Of a stretch of 64,000 nucleotides of DNA, positions 35,408 through 44,513 are shown one piece after another. The position numbers and the translations under genes were made by a program. The DNA comes from Marinomonas ushuaiensis DSM 15871 (GTDB lineage: Bacteria; Pseudomonadota; Gammaproteobacteria; Pseudomonadales; Marinomonadaceae). Each line of letters begins with the position of its first letter. Position 1 is the first letter of the stretch. Location: assembly GCF_000521805.1 (NCBI RefSeq), contig NZ_JAMB01000003.1, positions 1-64,000 on the forward strand, written 5' to 3'. The notes beneath the pieces were generated by a model. The model saw nothing but the letters and a program-made list of their open reading frames with translations, did no database searches and was not told the origin of the DNA.

Positions 35408-36148
35408 ATGATACTGAATAGCAAAAGTATTGAAACGATAGCCTTTGATGCTGATGATACACTTTGGCGAAATGAAGAGATCTTCATTCATGCTCAAGAT
35501 GAGTTTATTCGGATGTTAACGCCATATCATGATGAGGGTTATATTCGATCTCATTTGAATGCCGTTCAAATTGAGAATTTAGAAAACTTCGGATACGGCA
35601 TTAAAGGTTTTACGCTTTCTATGATAGAAACGGCGATTACGCTAACGGAAGGCCGAGTAACCGGGAGCGAGATACACGAAATAATACAGCTTTCTAAATG
35701 CATGTTGTCGTCACCTGTTGAGTTATTACCAAATGTTGAACAGGTGCTGTCTAGTTTGAAAGGGCATTTTCAGCTCTTTGTTATAACGAAAGGTGACTTG
35801 TTAGATCAAGAAAGTAAACTGGCACGCTCTGGTGTAGCGGATTACTTTGATGCCATTGAGATTGTTAGCGATAAAAATGCCAATGCTTATGAGCAGATTC
35901 TTCAACGACATAAGGTGTCAGCTGAGAGTTTTCTTATGGTAGGTAATTCTATGAAATCAGATATTTTACCTGTCTTAGATATTGGCGCTCAAGCGCTTCA
36001 TGTTCCATATCACAGTACTTGGGCTCATGAAGAAGTAACGGAAGATGTATTATTAAATTACCCGCAACTAGAGTCCTTAACTGACATATCTGAATTGATG
36101 ACCTGGTTAAAGACTCCTCTAGTAAAAAGCATGAAGGAAGTATCATGA
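35408..36148 (+). CDS. HAD-family hydrolase (YjjG-like)
   Basis: This 246-residue phosphatase-like protein has the DxD nucleophile motif in FDADDTLW, motif II in LFVITKGD, and a late LMVGNSMKSDILPVLDIGA block with the acidic metal ligands. A cap domain of about 120 residues lies between. The start is one base after the hemH stop, and the next gene overlaps its stop (ATGA). A nucleotide or sugar-phosphate phosphatase is likely, but the substrate cannot be said. Confidence 0.88.
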   Translation: MILNSKSIETIAFDADDTLWRNEEIFIHAQDEFIRMLTPYHDEGYIRSHLNAVQIENLENFGYGIKGFTLSMIETAITLTEGRVTGSEIHEIIQLSKCMLSSPVELLPNVEQVLSSLKGHFQLFVITKGDLLDQESKLARSGVADYFDAIEIVSDKNANAYEQILQRHKVSAESFLMVGNSMKSDILPVLDIGAQALHVPYHSTWAHEEVTEDVLLNYPQLESLTDISELMTWLKTPLVKSMKEVS

Positions 36149-36504
36149 AGTATATTAAGGTTATGATAAGTTTGCTTATTTTCGCATCTCCTTTTGCTCA
36201 AGCCGACGAGAGTTCTATTGACAAGGTAAAAAACGGAGCTATTGAGCTTTGGGAAAAAACTAAGGTAACGACATCTGAAATCACTTCTAGTGCATCTAAT
36301 AAAGCATCAGAAGTTAGTGAGAAGGCCTCTGAAATAGGCAATAAAGTTTCCAAGGACACAAAAGAAACCGGTGCGGTTGTTTGGGATAAAATGAAAGAAG
36401 TAGGAAACGCTACAGCTGATGGCGCGCGGAAAGGAGCGTCAAAAATACGTGAGTATGTTGGAGACGAAAAATGTGAAGAGGACAGCGCTCTTTGTTATAA
36501 ATAA
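36145..36504 (+). CDS. small secreted amphipathic-helix protein, LEA/apolipoprotein-like
   Basis: This 119-residue protein has a signal peptide (residues 1-20, ending FAQA) and a Ser/Lys/Glu-rich helical region with 11-residue-like periodicity (ASNKASEVSEKASEIGNK). The pattern resembles late-embryogenesis-abundant or YtxH/apolipoprotein-like repeats. Two cysteines near the end (KCEEDSALCYK) may form a disulfide. The start overlaps the HAD stop by four bases. A stress or envelope role is inferred from composition only. Confidence 0.82.
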   Translation: MKYIKVMISLLIFASPFAQADESSIDKVKNGAIELWEKTKVTTSEITSSASNKASEVSEKASEIGNKVSKDTKETGAVVWDKMKEVGNATADGARKGASKIREYVGDEKCEEDSALCYK

Positions 36505-36578
36505 TAACACTCTAAATAATAGTTATTCTATTTTAAAAGACTGGAAATACTTACTGAACCATATTAAGAGTAAGACTT

Positions 36579-37091
36579 GTGTCAGCGAAAGAAATTAAGA
36601 AAAATACACATTCTGCCTCTAACTGGGAGCAAGAATTTCTAGAGCAAGGTGATGCGCACATTACATCGGCAAAAGTGCGCTATCGCTGCCCAAAATGTGA
36701 AAGCTTATTAGTGCTGAAAGAAGGCGCGAATGGAGCGTTTTGGGGGTGTGAGTCTTACCCAGTTTGTAATTACACCGCAAACAATGAAGCTGGGAAGCCA
36801 GTAAGGGCTAAACGATATTTATGCCCTGCCTGCGAGGCTCCGCTAAGGAAAAAAACATTTAAGGATAATACTTTTTGGGGGTGCTCTAGTTACCCTGATT
36901 GTAAGGTTACTGTGGAAGATGATAATGGTGTTCCATCAAGTACAAAAAAATACCCGTGCAGAGCCTGTGGTCATTACTTAGTTAGGAAAAAAAGTAAGAA
37001 TGGTTACTTCTGGGGATGTATTACCTATCCAAAATGTACCAACACATTAAATGATAATAAAGGTTTGCCTGAGTTAAAGAAAAAACGTTAA
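36579..37091 (+). CDS. three topoisomerase-type C4 zinc ribbons, stand-alone
   Basis: This 170-residue protein contains three tandem zf-C4_Topoisom domains, each with CPxC or CxxC then WGC and YPxC: YRCPKCESLL/FWGCESYPVC, YLCPACEAPL/FWGCSSYPDC and YPCRACGHYL/FWGCITYPKC. Such ribbons normally form the tail of topoisomerase I, but no topoisomerase domain is present. Single-stranded DNA binding is the natural guess. The start is GTG with only a weak ribosome site. Its stop overlaps the convergent epimerase gene by four bases. Confidence 0.88.
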   Translation: MSAKEIKKNTHSASNWEQEFLEQGDAHITSAKVRYRCPKCESLLVLKEGANGAFWGCESYPVCNYTANNEAGKPVRAKRYLCPACEAPLRKKTFKDNTFWGCSSYPDCKVTVEDDNGVPSSTKKYPCRACGHYLVRKKSKNGYFWGCITYPKCTNTLNDNKGLPELKKKR

Positions 37092-37978
37092 CGCAATTGG
37101 TACTGCCTTTCGATATCGTGTAATGCCTCATTTATTTTTGTGAATTCAAATTCAAATCCTTGTTTGCTTAATCTTTCTGGAACTATTCTCGCTCCATGTG
37201 TAAGTAAGCAGGCCATCTCACCAAATATTAAATCAAATACAAACTTTGGTATAGTGACCCAAGCAGGGCGCTTTAGTGTTGAAGCATAATACTTAGCAAA
37301 CGCTTTTTGCTCTACTTGTTGTGGTGCTACAAGATTATAGGTACCAATAAAACTTTCATCTTCTATGGCGTTTGTAATGCCTTTATTAACATCATTAATG
37401 TGAACCCATGAAAACCATTGACGACCATCTGCAATTGGACCACCTAAACCACATAGGAAGGGGGTTCTCATTTTATCAAGAGCACCACCAACGCCAAGAA
37501 CGACACCTAACCTAAATATAACAACACGCGTATCTTCGTTAAAAAATGCGTTAGCTGAGTCTTCCCAATCACGACACAACTCATGAGAAAAGCCCTGTTT
37601 AGGTGATGTGTATTCATCAAAAATTTCATTTTTTGCCACACCATAAAAACCCACAGCCGACATTGAGACAACAAGTTTAGGAGGGTACTTTAGACTCGCT
37701 CTAACTTGGTTGGTTAAGTGTATACGGCTATCGTACAATTCTTTTTTTCGCTTTTTGGTCCAAGGCTTACTCGCAATATTTTCACCCGCAAGATTGATGA
37801 AAGCATCAAACTCTTGATCTAGTGAAGCAATGGCATTTAAACGTATTTGTTTTACGTTTGAATGTAATTTAGGGTTCTCTGTTCTTGTTATCGCGTAAAT
37901 ACGATGATTAGCGTGTAATAATTTCTCTATCAAAGAGGACCCAATAAACCCTGTTGCTCCAGAGATCAAAATATTCAT
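37088..37978 (-). CDS. TIGR01777-family NAD(P)-dependent epimerase (YfcH-like)
   Basis: This 296-residue short-chain dehydrogenase/reductase begins MNILISGATGFIGSSLIEKLL, split here as ISGATGFIGSS, with the Rossmann glycine motif. INLAGENIASKPWTKKRKKE, VSMSAVGFYG and FSWVHINDV are the family's diagnostic blocks. E. coli YfcH and plant homologues have no firm substrate. It is convergent with the zinc-ribbon gene and starts next to unassigned sequence before cbiX. Confidence 0.9.
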   Translation of the reverse strand: MNILISGATGFIGSSLIEKLLHANHRIYAITRTENPKLHSNVKQIRLNAIASLDQEFDAFINLAGENIASKPWTKKRKKELYDSRIHLTNQVRASLKYPPKLVVSMSAVGFYGVAKNEIFDEYTSPKQGFSHELCRDWEDSANAFFNEDTRVVIFRLGVVLGVGGALDKMRTPFLCGLGGPIADGRQWFSWVHINDVNKGITNAIEDESFIGTYNLVAPQQVEQKAFAKYYASTLKRPAWVTIPKFVFDLIFGEMACLLTHGARIVPERLSKQGFEFEFTKINEALHDIERQYQLR

Positions 37979-38144
37979 GTTTTGTACCTTCTACATTGGA
38001 GTTATTTGTTTATTACGTTTGAAAAAGGAAATAGGATCAATACCTTCTACTAATTTAGTATTCATGACTTTTTCTGTTTTTTGGTTAGAAGATTGTAAGG
38101 TATTTTTGCTATGCACCTTCTTTTTCTGGAATAGGATAGCTAAA

Positions 38145-38552
38145 ATGGGTCATCAAGAAACATTAGGTATTAAGATGCTACGTAAAGAATACGATCACAT
38201 CATACTTCTTGCTCATGGAAGTCCAGATCCTCTTTGGAAAGAACCTTTCGAATCTTTGTATCAGCAAGTTAGCAAAGTCTATGGTGACGGTAACGTTAGT
38301 CTTGCTTATATGGAATTAACATCGCCATCGCTGGAAGATGTTGTTGCAGGACTTAAAGGTGATTTCAATACAGTCGCTGTATTGCCTCTTTTTCTAGCGG
38401 TAGGCCGCCATTTAAGGCACGATGTACCTAAGCAAATAGATGCTCTGCAGCGTGAAAACTTACGAATAGAGTTACTACCACCTATTGGTGATGATTCATT
38501 AGTAAAAGAAGCGATGCAGACGGTTATCGCCAATCATTTAGGTAAGGTTTAA
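38145..38552 (+). CDS. CbiX-type small chelatase (sirohydrochlorin chelatase family)
   Basis: This 135-residue protein contains a single CbiX domain that would insert a metal (cobalt, nickel or iron) into a tetrapyrrole. The catalytic histidine is in ILLAHGSPDP, a second in GRHLRHDVP, and SLAYMELTSPSLEDV is conserved. Small chelatases work as dimers of one domain. ATG 38145 with AGGAT upstream is preferred; an in-frame extension of 56 residues is hydrophobic and unconserved. It lies 38 bases before mksF. Confidence 0.85.
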   Translation: MGHQETLGIKMLRKEYDHIILLAHGSPDPLWKEPFESLYQQVSKVYGDGNVSLAYMELTSPSLEDVVAGLKGDFNTVAVLPLFLAVGRHLRHDVPKQIDALQRENLRIELLPPIGDDSLVKEAMQTVIANHLGKV

Positions 38553-38590
38553 AATGCTGCTTTTTTTAGTTGATTCATGGAGCCGAATTA

Positions 38591-39982
38591 ATGTTATTTA
38601 AACATCTACCTGATGAAATATTCCAGGCATTAAGCGGTTCAAATAGAGCGTTGATAGAGGCGGTACTAACAGATCTTGCTGAGATCTTTTATGATCATGC
38701 TGAAGACCCTATAAAAGATAAATCGACGATCATCGAATCCATAGAAGATACTTTGCATAAAGTGGATACTTTTGCTTGGCATGATGATCAAAAAGAATCA
38801 TTCGAGTCACCAAAGACCATTCATGATTATGCGTTGCGAATTTATCATCGCCTTGTGAACACTGGTTGGCTGGTGGAAGAGCAAGAGCTTTATCGTGTGA
38901 GTGTTTTGATGACACCGCAGATATCTATGCTTCTTCGATCTTTGGTGGAAATAAGTCGCCATGGTAAACGCAACTATGGCGCTACAGTGCTAAGCATACT
39001 CAGTAATTTAGAAGCAGTCGCCAAGCAGCCTAAGGAACGTGGTGTTACATTACGCCAGTCAGCAGAAGCGTCAAGAGACTTCTCCGCACATCTTAATCAA
39101 ATATTACTTGGTATTCGAAGCTTACAAAAAGAGCTTTTTGCAAGCCGAGACCCGAAAGCCATTGTGGCTGGGTTCTTCGATTTGTTTGTAGAAGGTATTC
39201 TAATTGCCGATTATAAAACCATCAAGACAAGCAATAACCCGTTTCGCTTTAGACGACAAATTTTAGAATTAACTCAAGACTTTTTAGCTAATCCTGAGAC
39301 ACTTGGGCAAGTTGCTCAATGTTATGTTGATCAGCAGCTTATCACTATGGCGGAAGCGCAAGCCATGGTTGAAAAAGATTGTCGAGACATTATGCAAACG
39401 TTTGGCAATATAGAACAACGCTTAGAGCGCATTGATGAATACCGATACCGATTAGAAAAACGTGCTGCAGACACGGCTCGCTATATGGACAGTTCTCGTC
39501 CTGGTATGGCGAATAAAATTGCAGGAATAATTTCAGATGTAGCTAAGTACGAAAAACTTCCGATTTTGAAAGAAGTCGTCGGTGCTCGTTTTGTTGGTGT
39601 CTCATCTGCCGCACAGCCAACTAAACGACGTGAACCACCACCACCACGAATAATGACGCCAACAGAAGTATCAGCTGACGCCATAAAGATTCGAGATCGA
39701 CAACGTCGCTTCCATGAAGCTAGACAAGTAACCATACCAAAAATGCAAAGTTACTTAGAAAAGCAAATGTCCTTAGATAAAAACAAACATATTCTAGATT
39801 TCACTATTGAGTCCGTAGAAGATTTTGTTTGTTTCGACCATTTGCGATACATAGGTTCACTTGGTGTAACCGCTAAAAAACTCGAAGATTATTTTGAAAT
39901 ACACTTTACCAATCAGTATTTGGATGTACATGGGTTCGTTGAATGTCGCGAATTTAATGTGGTACGTAGGAGCAAAGCGTAA
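38591..39982 (+). CDS. mksF: MksF/JetA kleisin-like condensin subunit
   Basis: This 463-residue protein is the kleisin-type subunit of an Mks condensin (Wadjet JetA family), bridging the SMC-like heads. Evidence is family resemblance plus gene order: MksF, then MksE, then the large SMC-like protein, overlapping or spaced by a few bases. It is mostly helical with a C-terminal winged-helix-like part. ATG 38591 has GGAG eight bases upstream; an earlier TTG is unlikely. Stop and mksE start share one base (TAATG). Confidence 0.88.
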   Translation: MLFKHLPDEIFQALSGSNRALIEAVLTDLAEIFYDHAEDPIKDKSTIIESIEDTLHKVDTFAWHDDQKESFESPKTIHDYALRIYHRLVNTGWLVEEQELYRVSVLMTPQISMLLRSLVEISRHGKRNYGATVLSILSNLEAVAKQPKERGVTLRQSAEASRDFSAHLNQILLGIRSLQKELFASRDPKAIVAGFFDLFVEGILIADYKTIKTSNNPFRFRRQILELTQDFLANPETLGQVAQCYVDQQLITMAEAQAMVEKDCRDIMQTFGNIEQRLERIDEYRYRLEKRAADTARYMDSSRPGMANKIAGIISDVAKYEKLPILKEVVGARFVGVSSAAQPTKRREPPPPRIMTPTEVSADAIKIRDRQRRFHEARQVTIPKMQSYLEKQMSLDKNKHILDFTIESVEDFVCFDHLRYIGSLGVTAKKLEDYFEIHFTNQYLDVHGFVECREFNVVRRSKA

Positions 39983-40626
39983 TGCTTAAAGAATTAAAAA
40001 AAGTAGTGGAAGAGTCAGGTAAAGACGCTCAAGAGTTCCAACAGACAGCTAACTTTATTATTGCGAATCAGTTTGCGAGTGCTTTTAAGCATGGGCAGCG
40101 TAAGCATTATTTATTATTGGAAGCTTACCAAGACTACTTTGACCAATTATTTGATGCTTTAGGCATGAGACTTTACATAAATGAAAACGAGCGTTTGGCT
40201 GGAGTATTACCCGTCCAAAAAGAAGCGTTTGTTCGTTTGAAAACGGATGAAACTTTGTTCTTGTTAGTGCTTCGTCAGATTTATGAAGAAAAAATTGAAA
40301 ACTTTGAGGTAGACAATGGATTTGTGGCGACCAATACTCACATCATATTGGATCGCTTTGTAAATCTTGTGAAACGAGAAATTCCAAGTGAAACTCGCTT
40401 CAAAGATATTTTGGCTCTTTTTAATCGTCATGGCATTTTGATTCGTGGTAAGTCTTATGAAGAAGACAGTAAAAATCAAATAATTAACATTACGCCAGTT
40501 GTTCGACTTATCGTTACAGAAGCCTATTTGAGACAGCTAGAGTCCTTTAATGGTGCCGACCCTGATGAAGATGATATTGAATCAGATTTAGATGTCGAAA
40601 CAACGTCAGAAACTAACCAGGACTAG
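39982..40626 (+). CDS. mksE: MksE/JetB condensin subunit (DUF4194 type)
   Basis: This 214-residue protein is the MksE subunit that binds MksF and regulates the SMC ATPase. It is helical, with paired winged-helix features and an acidic C-terminal tail (PDEDDIESDLDVETT). LKTDETLFLLVLRQIYEE and TRFKDILALFNRHGIL fit the DUF4194 family. It overlaps mksF by one base and ends nine bases before mksB, so the three are probably translated together. Confidence 0.87.
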   Translation: MLKELKKVVEESGKDAQEFQQTANFIIANQFASAFKHGQRKHYLLLEAYQDYFDQLFDALGMRLYINENERLAGVLPVQKEAFVRLKTDETLFLLVLRQIYEEKIENFEVDNGFVATNTHIILDRFVNLVKREIPSETRFKDILALFNRHGILIRGKSYEEDSKNQIINITPVVRLIVTEAYLRQLESFNGADPDEDDIESDLDVETTSETNQD

Positions 40627-40635
40627 GGCCAAAAT

Positions 40636-43600
40636 ATGAAAAAGCTCAATCGAATCGTATTAGTAAATTGGTACCTACTTGGTGCAGAAGAAATCAACAT
40701 TCGTGGTAATACAGCGATTGTCGGACCGACAGGTTCTGGTAAATCGTCTTTATTGGATGCTATTCAAACAGTATTAACAGGTGCAAGTAAGCGACATCTA
40801 AATTACAACGCCAGTGCAAACGACGGTAAAGCAAGTGGTCGAAGTATCCGATCTTATATTTTGGGTATGATAGATTCAGGTCAAGCCAGTGCAAAAGTAT
40901 TTGGCACTCAGCCAAGACAAGATGCAACTAGCTATTTAGCTTTGGTATTTGAAGACAGTATTTCAGGTAATGAATCTACAGTTGGTTTGGCACTAAGTGC
41001 TTCTTTAGCGTCACCAGAAGAAGATGTGCTCGGTCGTTTTGTATTGCCTAATTACGGCGCAAAAAAATCTGACTTCATCGATGCAATGGAAGGTAAAAGT
41101 TACAAAGCCAAGCCTTGGATTGAAGTACGTGAATCGCTAAAGAAAATCTGTCTTGACCCTTACATTAAGTCAGGTAGTGCCTCAGCGACTCAATATATCA
41201 ACCGATATCTTGATGAGTTAAGCCCTAGTTCAGATAAGTTGATTACGCTTGATAGTTTTTTGAAAAATTTCAAAAATGCGCTTAAATTTGTCCCGATCGC
41301 TTCCCCAACTCGATTTGTTCAAGATTTTGTTTTGGCCGAAGCGCCTCTTCAGGTTGGTGCGTATCAGAAATCTTTAAATGAATATCGCCATCTTGAAGCG
41401 AAAACCTTAGAAGTGTCTAAGCGAATCGATGATTTAAAGCTCATCCAAGTAGATTGCGAGAAAAAACACCAGCAAGAGCAGGCCGCCGTTAATTATCAAT
41501 GGATAGCAACGGAAGCACGTTTTGATGAACTTGGCAGCAAGCAAGATGACATTCAAGACCAGTATGAATTACAAAAAGAGCGAGAAGAAGAAATTGAAGA
41601 AGAGCTGGCAACACAAGCTAGCTTATTGAAGCAATTACAGAGTCAGTTGCTGCGCTTTGAACAACAATACGAACATTCAGATGTTGGTTTGAAATTACAG
41701 CAACTTGAACAAAGTAAAAAATTACTGGTATTGCAGGGGCAACAAGATCAGAAAGCTATTATACAAGTTCGTCAGCTTACTTTATTGCTGTCATCTCTTA
41801 CCTCGTTTCAGGACTTAGTTTCCAAAGAAACAATGAGCTTAGTAAAAGAGTTTTCTGCGTTTGATGGTTTGATCACAGAAGAGGGTCGTGTTGAAGGCAA
41901 CCTTAAGCCTCTGACGCAAAAGCTAAATGACCTTAATGCACTGCTTGATAAAGAAAAAGCACAAGTATTTGGTCAGCGTTCAGAGCTAAACCGAACAATT
42001 TTAAATTTAAAAGACGAATGTAAGCAATTAGAGTCTGACGTGTCATCTTTGAAGGGTGGCGTGAGTCCATTGTCTCAGAATACAAAACGTTTAATTGCTT
42101 TACTAAAAGATGCCAACATTACAGCGACGCCATTAAGTCACTTAGCTGAAGTGACTGATCGTAAATGGCAAGACGCTATTGAAGGCTATTTAGGCGCTCA
42201 ACGTGAAGCTCTGATTGTAGAGCCGGAAGATGCAGAAGAGGCTATTCGTGTTTTTCGTGCTCACCGTCGTCAACTAATGGGCTGTCGTGTTGTTGATACA
42301 ACTCAAACAAGGCTTTGGTTAAATCGTGGGGATCAAAATTCAGCTTTGCGTTTTATTCGCTGTAACAATGATCACGCTCAGGCATATTTAAATCGTCGTT
42401 TAGGTGGTATTAAACCAGTAGAAACAGAGCGTGAACTTTTACGTGAAGACAGCGCAATGACTGCGGATGGTATGTTGAAATTGTCAGGTACTATTTCTAC
42501 GATTCGCTCAGTGCCTCATATGATGGTTGGTATTAATACTGACGGAATGCGCGAATCACGAGAAACTCAACTTGCCAAGTTAAGTGGCGAATTGATGTCT
42601 TTCCTGAAAGCGGATCAACGCCTTGAGCAAGCAGACTCCTTGCTTGGTCGTATCATGGCAAATAATCAGTTTGATACTGAATCGATCGGGAATGCGAGCC
42701 ATACTGTTACACGATTAACGCAAGAATTAGACTCTGTCGAAACTGAAATTGCTCAATTACAGAAACATGACGATACGGATCTTCAAGAAAAAATTGAAGA
42801 GCTAAAAGTTCGTATCTCAAATGTTGAGCTGGAACAGAAGAAACGAGATCGTGAGCGTCAGCAAATTTCAGAGCAATTTGGTGCGTTAAACACACAAAAA
42901 AGCCAATTAAGTTCAGCGTTGGCCGCACTTGATGAAGAGCGAAATCGCTTAACTTCTAATCCAAGGTACAATGCCCAATTTGCCAGTGAGCGCTATGCGT
43001 TATTAGAAAGCAGCATGGTAAATGGAGCAGCCATCTATAAAGAGTCAATTAGTCGAGCTGACAAAGCCAGCGAAAAAGCTCGCAGTTTTGACCAAAAAGT
43101 TCGTAAGGAAGTGGCTGATCATTACTCTAAGTATCATCAGGCAAACCTAGATAATGATACTCAATTGGATTATTTAGAATCTAAATTTGAAGAGTTTGAG
43201 CATTATGTTTCTTATCAAATTGATGTTTTGAGTGAAACAGAGTTGGCGAAATACGCCAAACGAGCTGAATTAGCACGCCGAGAGGCAGAAGAAACATTCC
43301 GTTCTGATTATGTTTCTAAATTGAAGGATTCTTTGGATCAAGTAGCTCATATTATTAAAGAGTTGAATCACAGTCTTAAGCGTCGCCCGTTTAACCATGA
43401 AATCTATCAATTTCGTTATTACCCAAATGGTGATATGAAAGATATTCTTGATCTTGTTAAGCGTTTTAGCGATCAGGATCAAGCTAATGTAGGAGGGTTG
43501 TTTGATCCTCATTTAAGTGATGACCCTGAACATGTTCGTGCCATTACTTCTATTCAAGAGTTAATCTCTGATGAGGAAAAACAACAAGATCTCGCAGATT

Positions 43601-44049
43601 ATCGTAAGTTCTACAACTTTGAAGTTGATATTCTTGATGGCGAAGGCAATAAGAAAACTACATTGAGTCAGCGCATTCAGACTGGTTCTGGTGGTGAGCA
43701 TCAGATTCCATTCTATTTGGCCATTGCTGCCGCGTTATCTACTACTTACCGCTTACATGAAACAATGGATGGCGATATTGTTGGTGGGTTCTCGCTAGCT
43801 ATGTTTGATGAAGCATTCAATAAAATTGATATGGTTAAGACATCAACTTGCATGGGCTTTATGAAAGATATTGGTCTACAAGTTATTGCCGCAGCGCCTG
43901 ATGATAAGCGTGCTGTTATGGCGGCAAATATGGACACGATTATTAGTGTATGGCGCGAAGGTGGCGCGGTGTCTATTGATGTTGCCTATCCAAAAGAAAA
44001 AGGGCAAGTGCTCCTTAATGGGCAGTTAGACACTCTACCAACGATATAA
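40636..44049 (+). CDS. mksB: MksB/JetC SMC-like condensin ATPase
   Basis: This 1137-residue SMC-like ATPase should compact or extrude DNA. Walker A GPTGSGKS is at residues 30-37. Long coiled coils (about 250-470 and 640-900) flank a hinge-like stretch near residue 500-600. The C-terminal head has the signature TGSGGEHQIPFYLAIAAAL and Walker B LAMFDEAFNKID, matching the SbcC/MukB-like Walker B family. The complete ATPase looks functional. No JetD/MksG nuclease gene is next to it; bolA follows after 11 bases. Confidence 0.92.
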   Translation: MKKLNRIVLVNWYLLGAEEINIRGNTAIVGPTGSGKSSLLDAIQTVLTGASKRHLNYNASANDGKASGRSIRSYILGMIDSGQASAKVFGTQPRQDATSYLALVFEDSISGNESTVGLALSASLASPEEDVLGRFVLPNYGAKKSDFIDAMEGKSYKAKPWIEVRESLKKICLDPYIKSGSASATQYINRYLDELSPSSDKLITLDSFLKNFKNALKFVPIASPTRFVQDFVLAEAPLQVGAYQKSLNEYRHLEAKTLEVSKRIDDLKLIQVDCEKKHQQEQAAVNYQWIATEARFDELGSKQDDIQDQYELQKEREEEIEEELATQASLLKQLQSQLLRFEQQYEHSDVGLKLQQLEQSKKLLVLQGQQDQKAIIQVRQLTLLLSSLTSFQDLVSKETMSLVKEFSAFDGLITEEGRVEGNLKPLTQKLNDLNALLDKEKAQVFGQRSELNRTILNLKDECKQLESDVSSLKGGVSPLSQNTKRLIALLKDANITATPLSHLAEVTDRKWQDAIEGYLGAQREALIVEPEDAEEAIRVFRAHRRQLMGCRVVDTTQTRLWLNRGDQNSALRFIRCNNDHAQAYLNRRLGGIKPVETERELLREDSAMTADGMLKLSGTISTIRSVPHMMVGINTDGMRESRETQLAKLSGELMSFLKADQRLEQADSLLGRIMANNQFDTESIGNASHTVTRLTQELDSVETEIAQLQKHDDTDLQEKIEELKVRISNVELEQKKRDRERQQISEQFGALNTQKSQLSSALAALDEERNRLTSNPRYNAQFASERYALLESSMVNGAAIYKESISRADKASEKARSFDQKVRKEVADHYSKYHQANLDNDTQLDYLESKFEEFEHYVSYQIDVLSETELAKYAKRAELARREAEETFRSDYVSKLKDSLDQVAHIIKELNHSLKRRPFNHEIYQFRYYPNGDMKDILDLVKRFSDQDQANVGGLFDPHLSDDPEHVRAITSIQELISDEEKQQDLADYRKFYNFEVDILDGEGNKKTTLSQRIQTGSGGEHQIPFYLAIAAALSTTYRLHETMDGDIVGGFSLAMFDEAFNKIDMVKTSTCMGFMKDIGLQVIAAAPDDKRAVMAANMDTIISVWREGGAVSIDVAYPKEKGQVLLNGQLDTLPTI

Positions 44050-44060
44050 TAGAGAAAAAT

Positions 44061-44375
44061 ATGAAGGTACAGGATCAAATTGATCAACGAATTAAAGATG
44101 AAGTGAGAGTTCATCATATAACTCTTGAAAACGAGAGTTATATGCATAATGTGCCGGAAGGCAGTGAGTCTCATTTTAAGCTTGTGCTAGTAACAGATGC
44201 TTTTAAAGGTAAAAGGCTTGTTCAGCGCCATCAGCTTGTTTATGGGATTTTAAAAGAAGAAATGACAATGATTCATGCGCTTGCAATGCATTTGTATTCC
44301 ATTGAAGAGTGGGAGGAGCGTAATGCGCTTGCCCCTTCTTCACCAAAATGCCATGGAGGAGAGAATAAAAAATAA
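44061..44375 (+). CDS. bolA: BolA-family protein
   Basis: This 104-residue protein of the BolA/IbaG family is linked to iron-sulfur trafficking with monothiol glutaredoxins and to stress morphology. ENESYMHNVPEGSESHFK, then LVTDAFKGKRLVQRHQLVY and IHALAMHLYSIEEW are the family signature, including the histidine of QRHQLVY. The C-terminus has a cysteine and histidine (KCHGG). It starts 11 bases after mksB, so it may share the condensin transcript. BolA is preferred over IbaG because of the longer, HFK-containing core. Confidence 0.92.
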   Translation: MKVQDQIDQRIKDEVRVHHITLENESYMHNVPEGSESHFKLVLVTDAFKGKRLVQRHQLVYGILKEEMTMIHALAMHLYSIEEWEERNALAPSSPKCHGGENKK

Positions 44376-44475
44376 ATCCTGATATCGGAGATCGATCAGT
44401 GTGCTAAACATTCGCAAGCGAAGTGTACCTGGAAGAATTCAACTCGATTGGATGATTAACATTTATCGCACTTAG

Positions 44476-44513
44476 AAATACTCACTTGCATAATACAAGT
44501 GAGTATTTTTTTA
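44476..44513. terminator. bidirectional terminator between bolA and yecA-like gene
   Basis: AAATACTCACTTG (44476-44488) and CAAGTGAGTATTT (44496-44508) form a perfect 13-bp stem around CATAATA, followed by Ts. It serves the two convergent genes. Confidence 0.9.

Noticed and set aside
37977-38144. N-terminal extension of the CbiX gene
   Set aside because: The added residues are hydrophobic and unconserved, and a better ribosome site lies before 38145.
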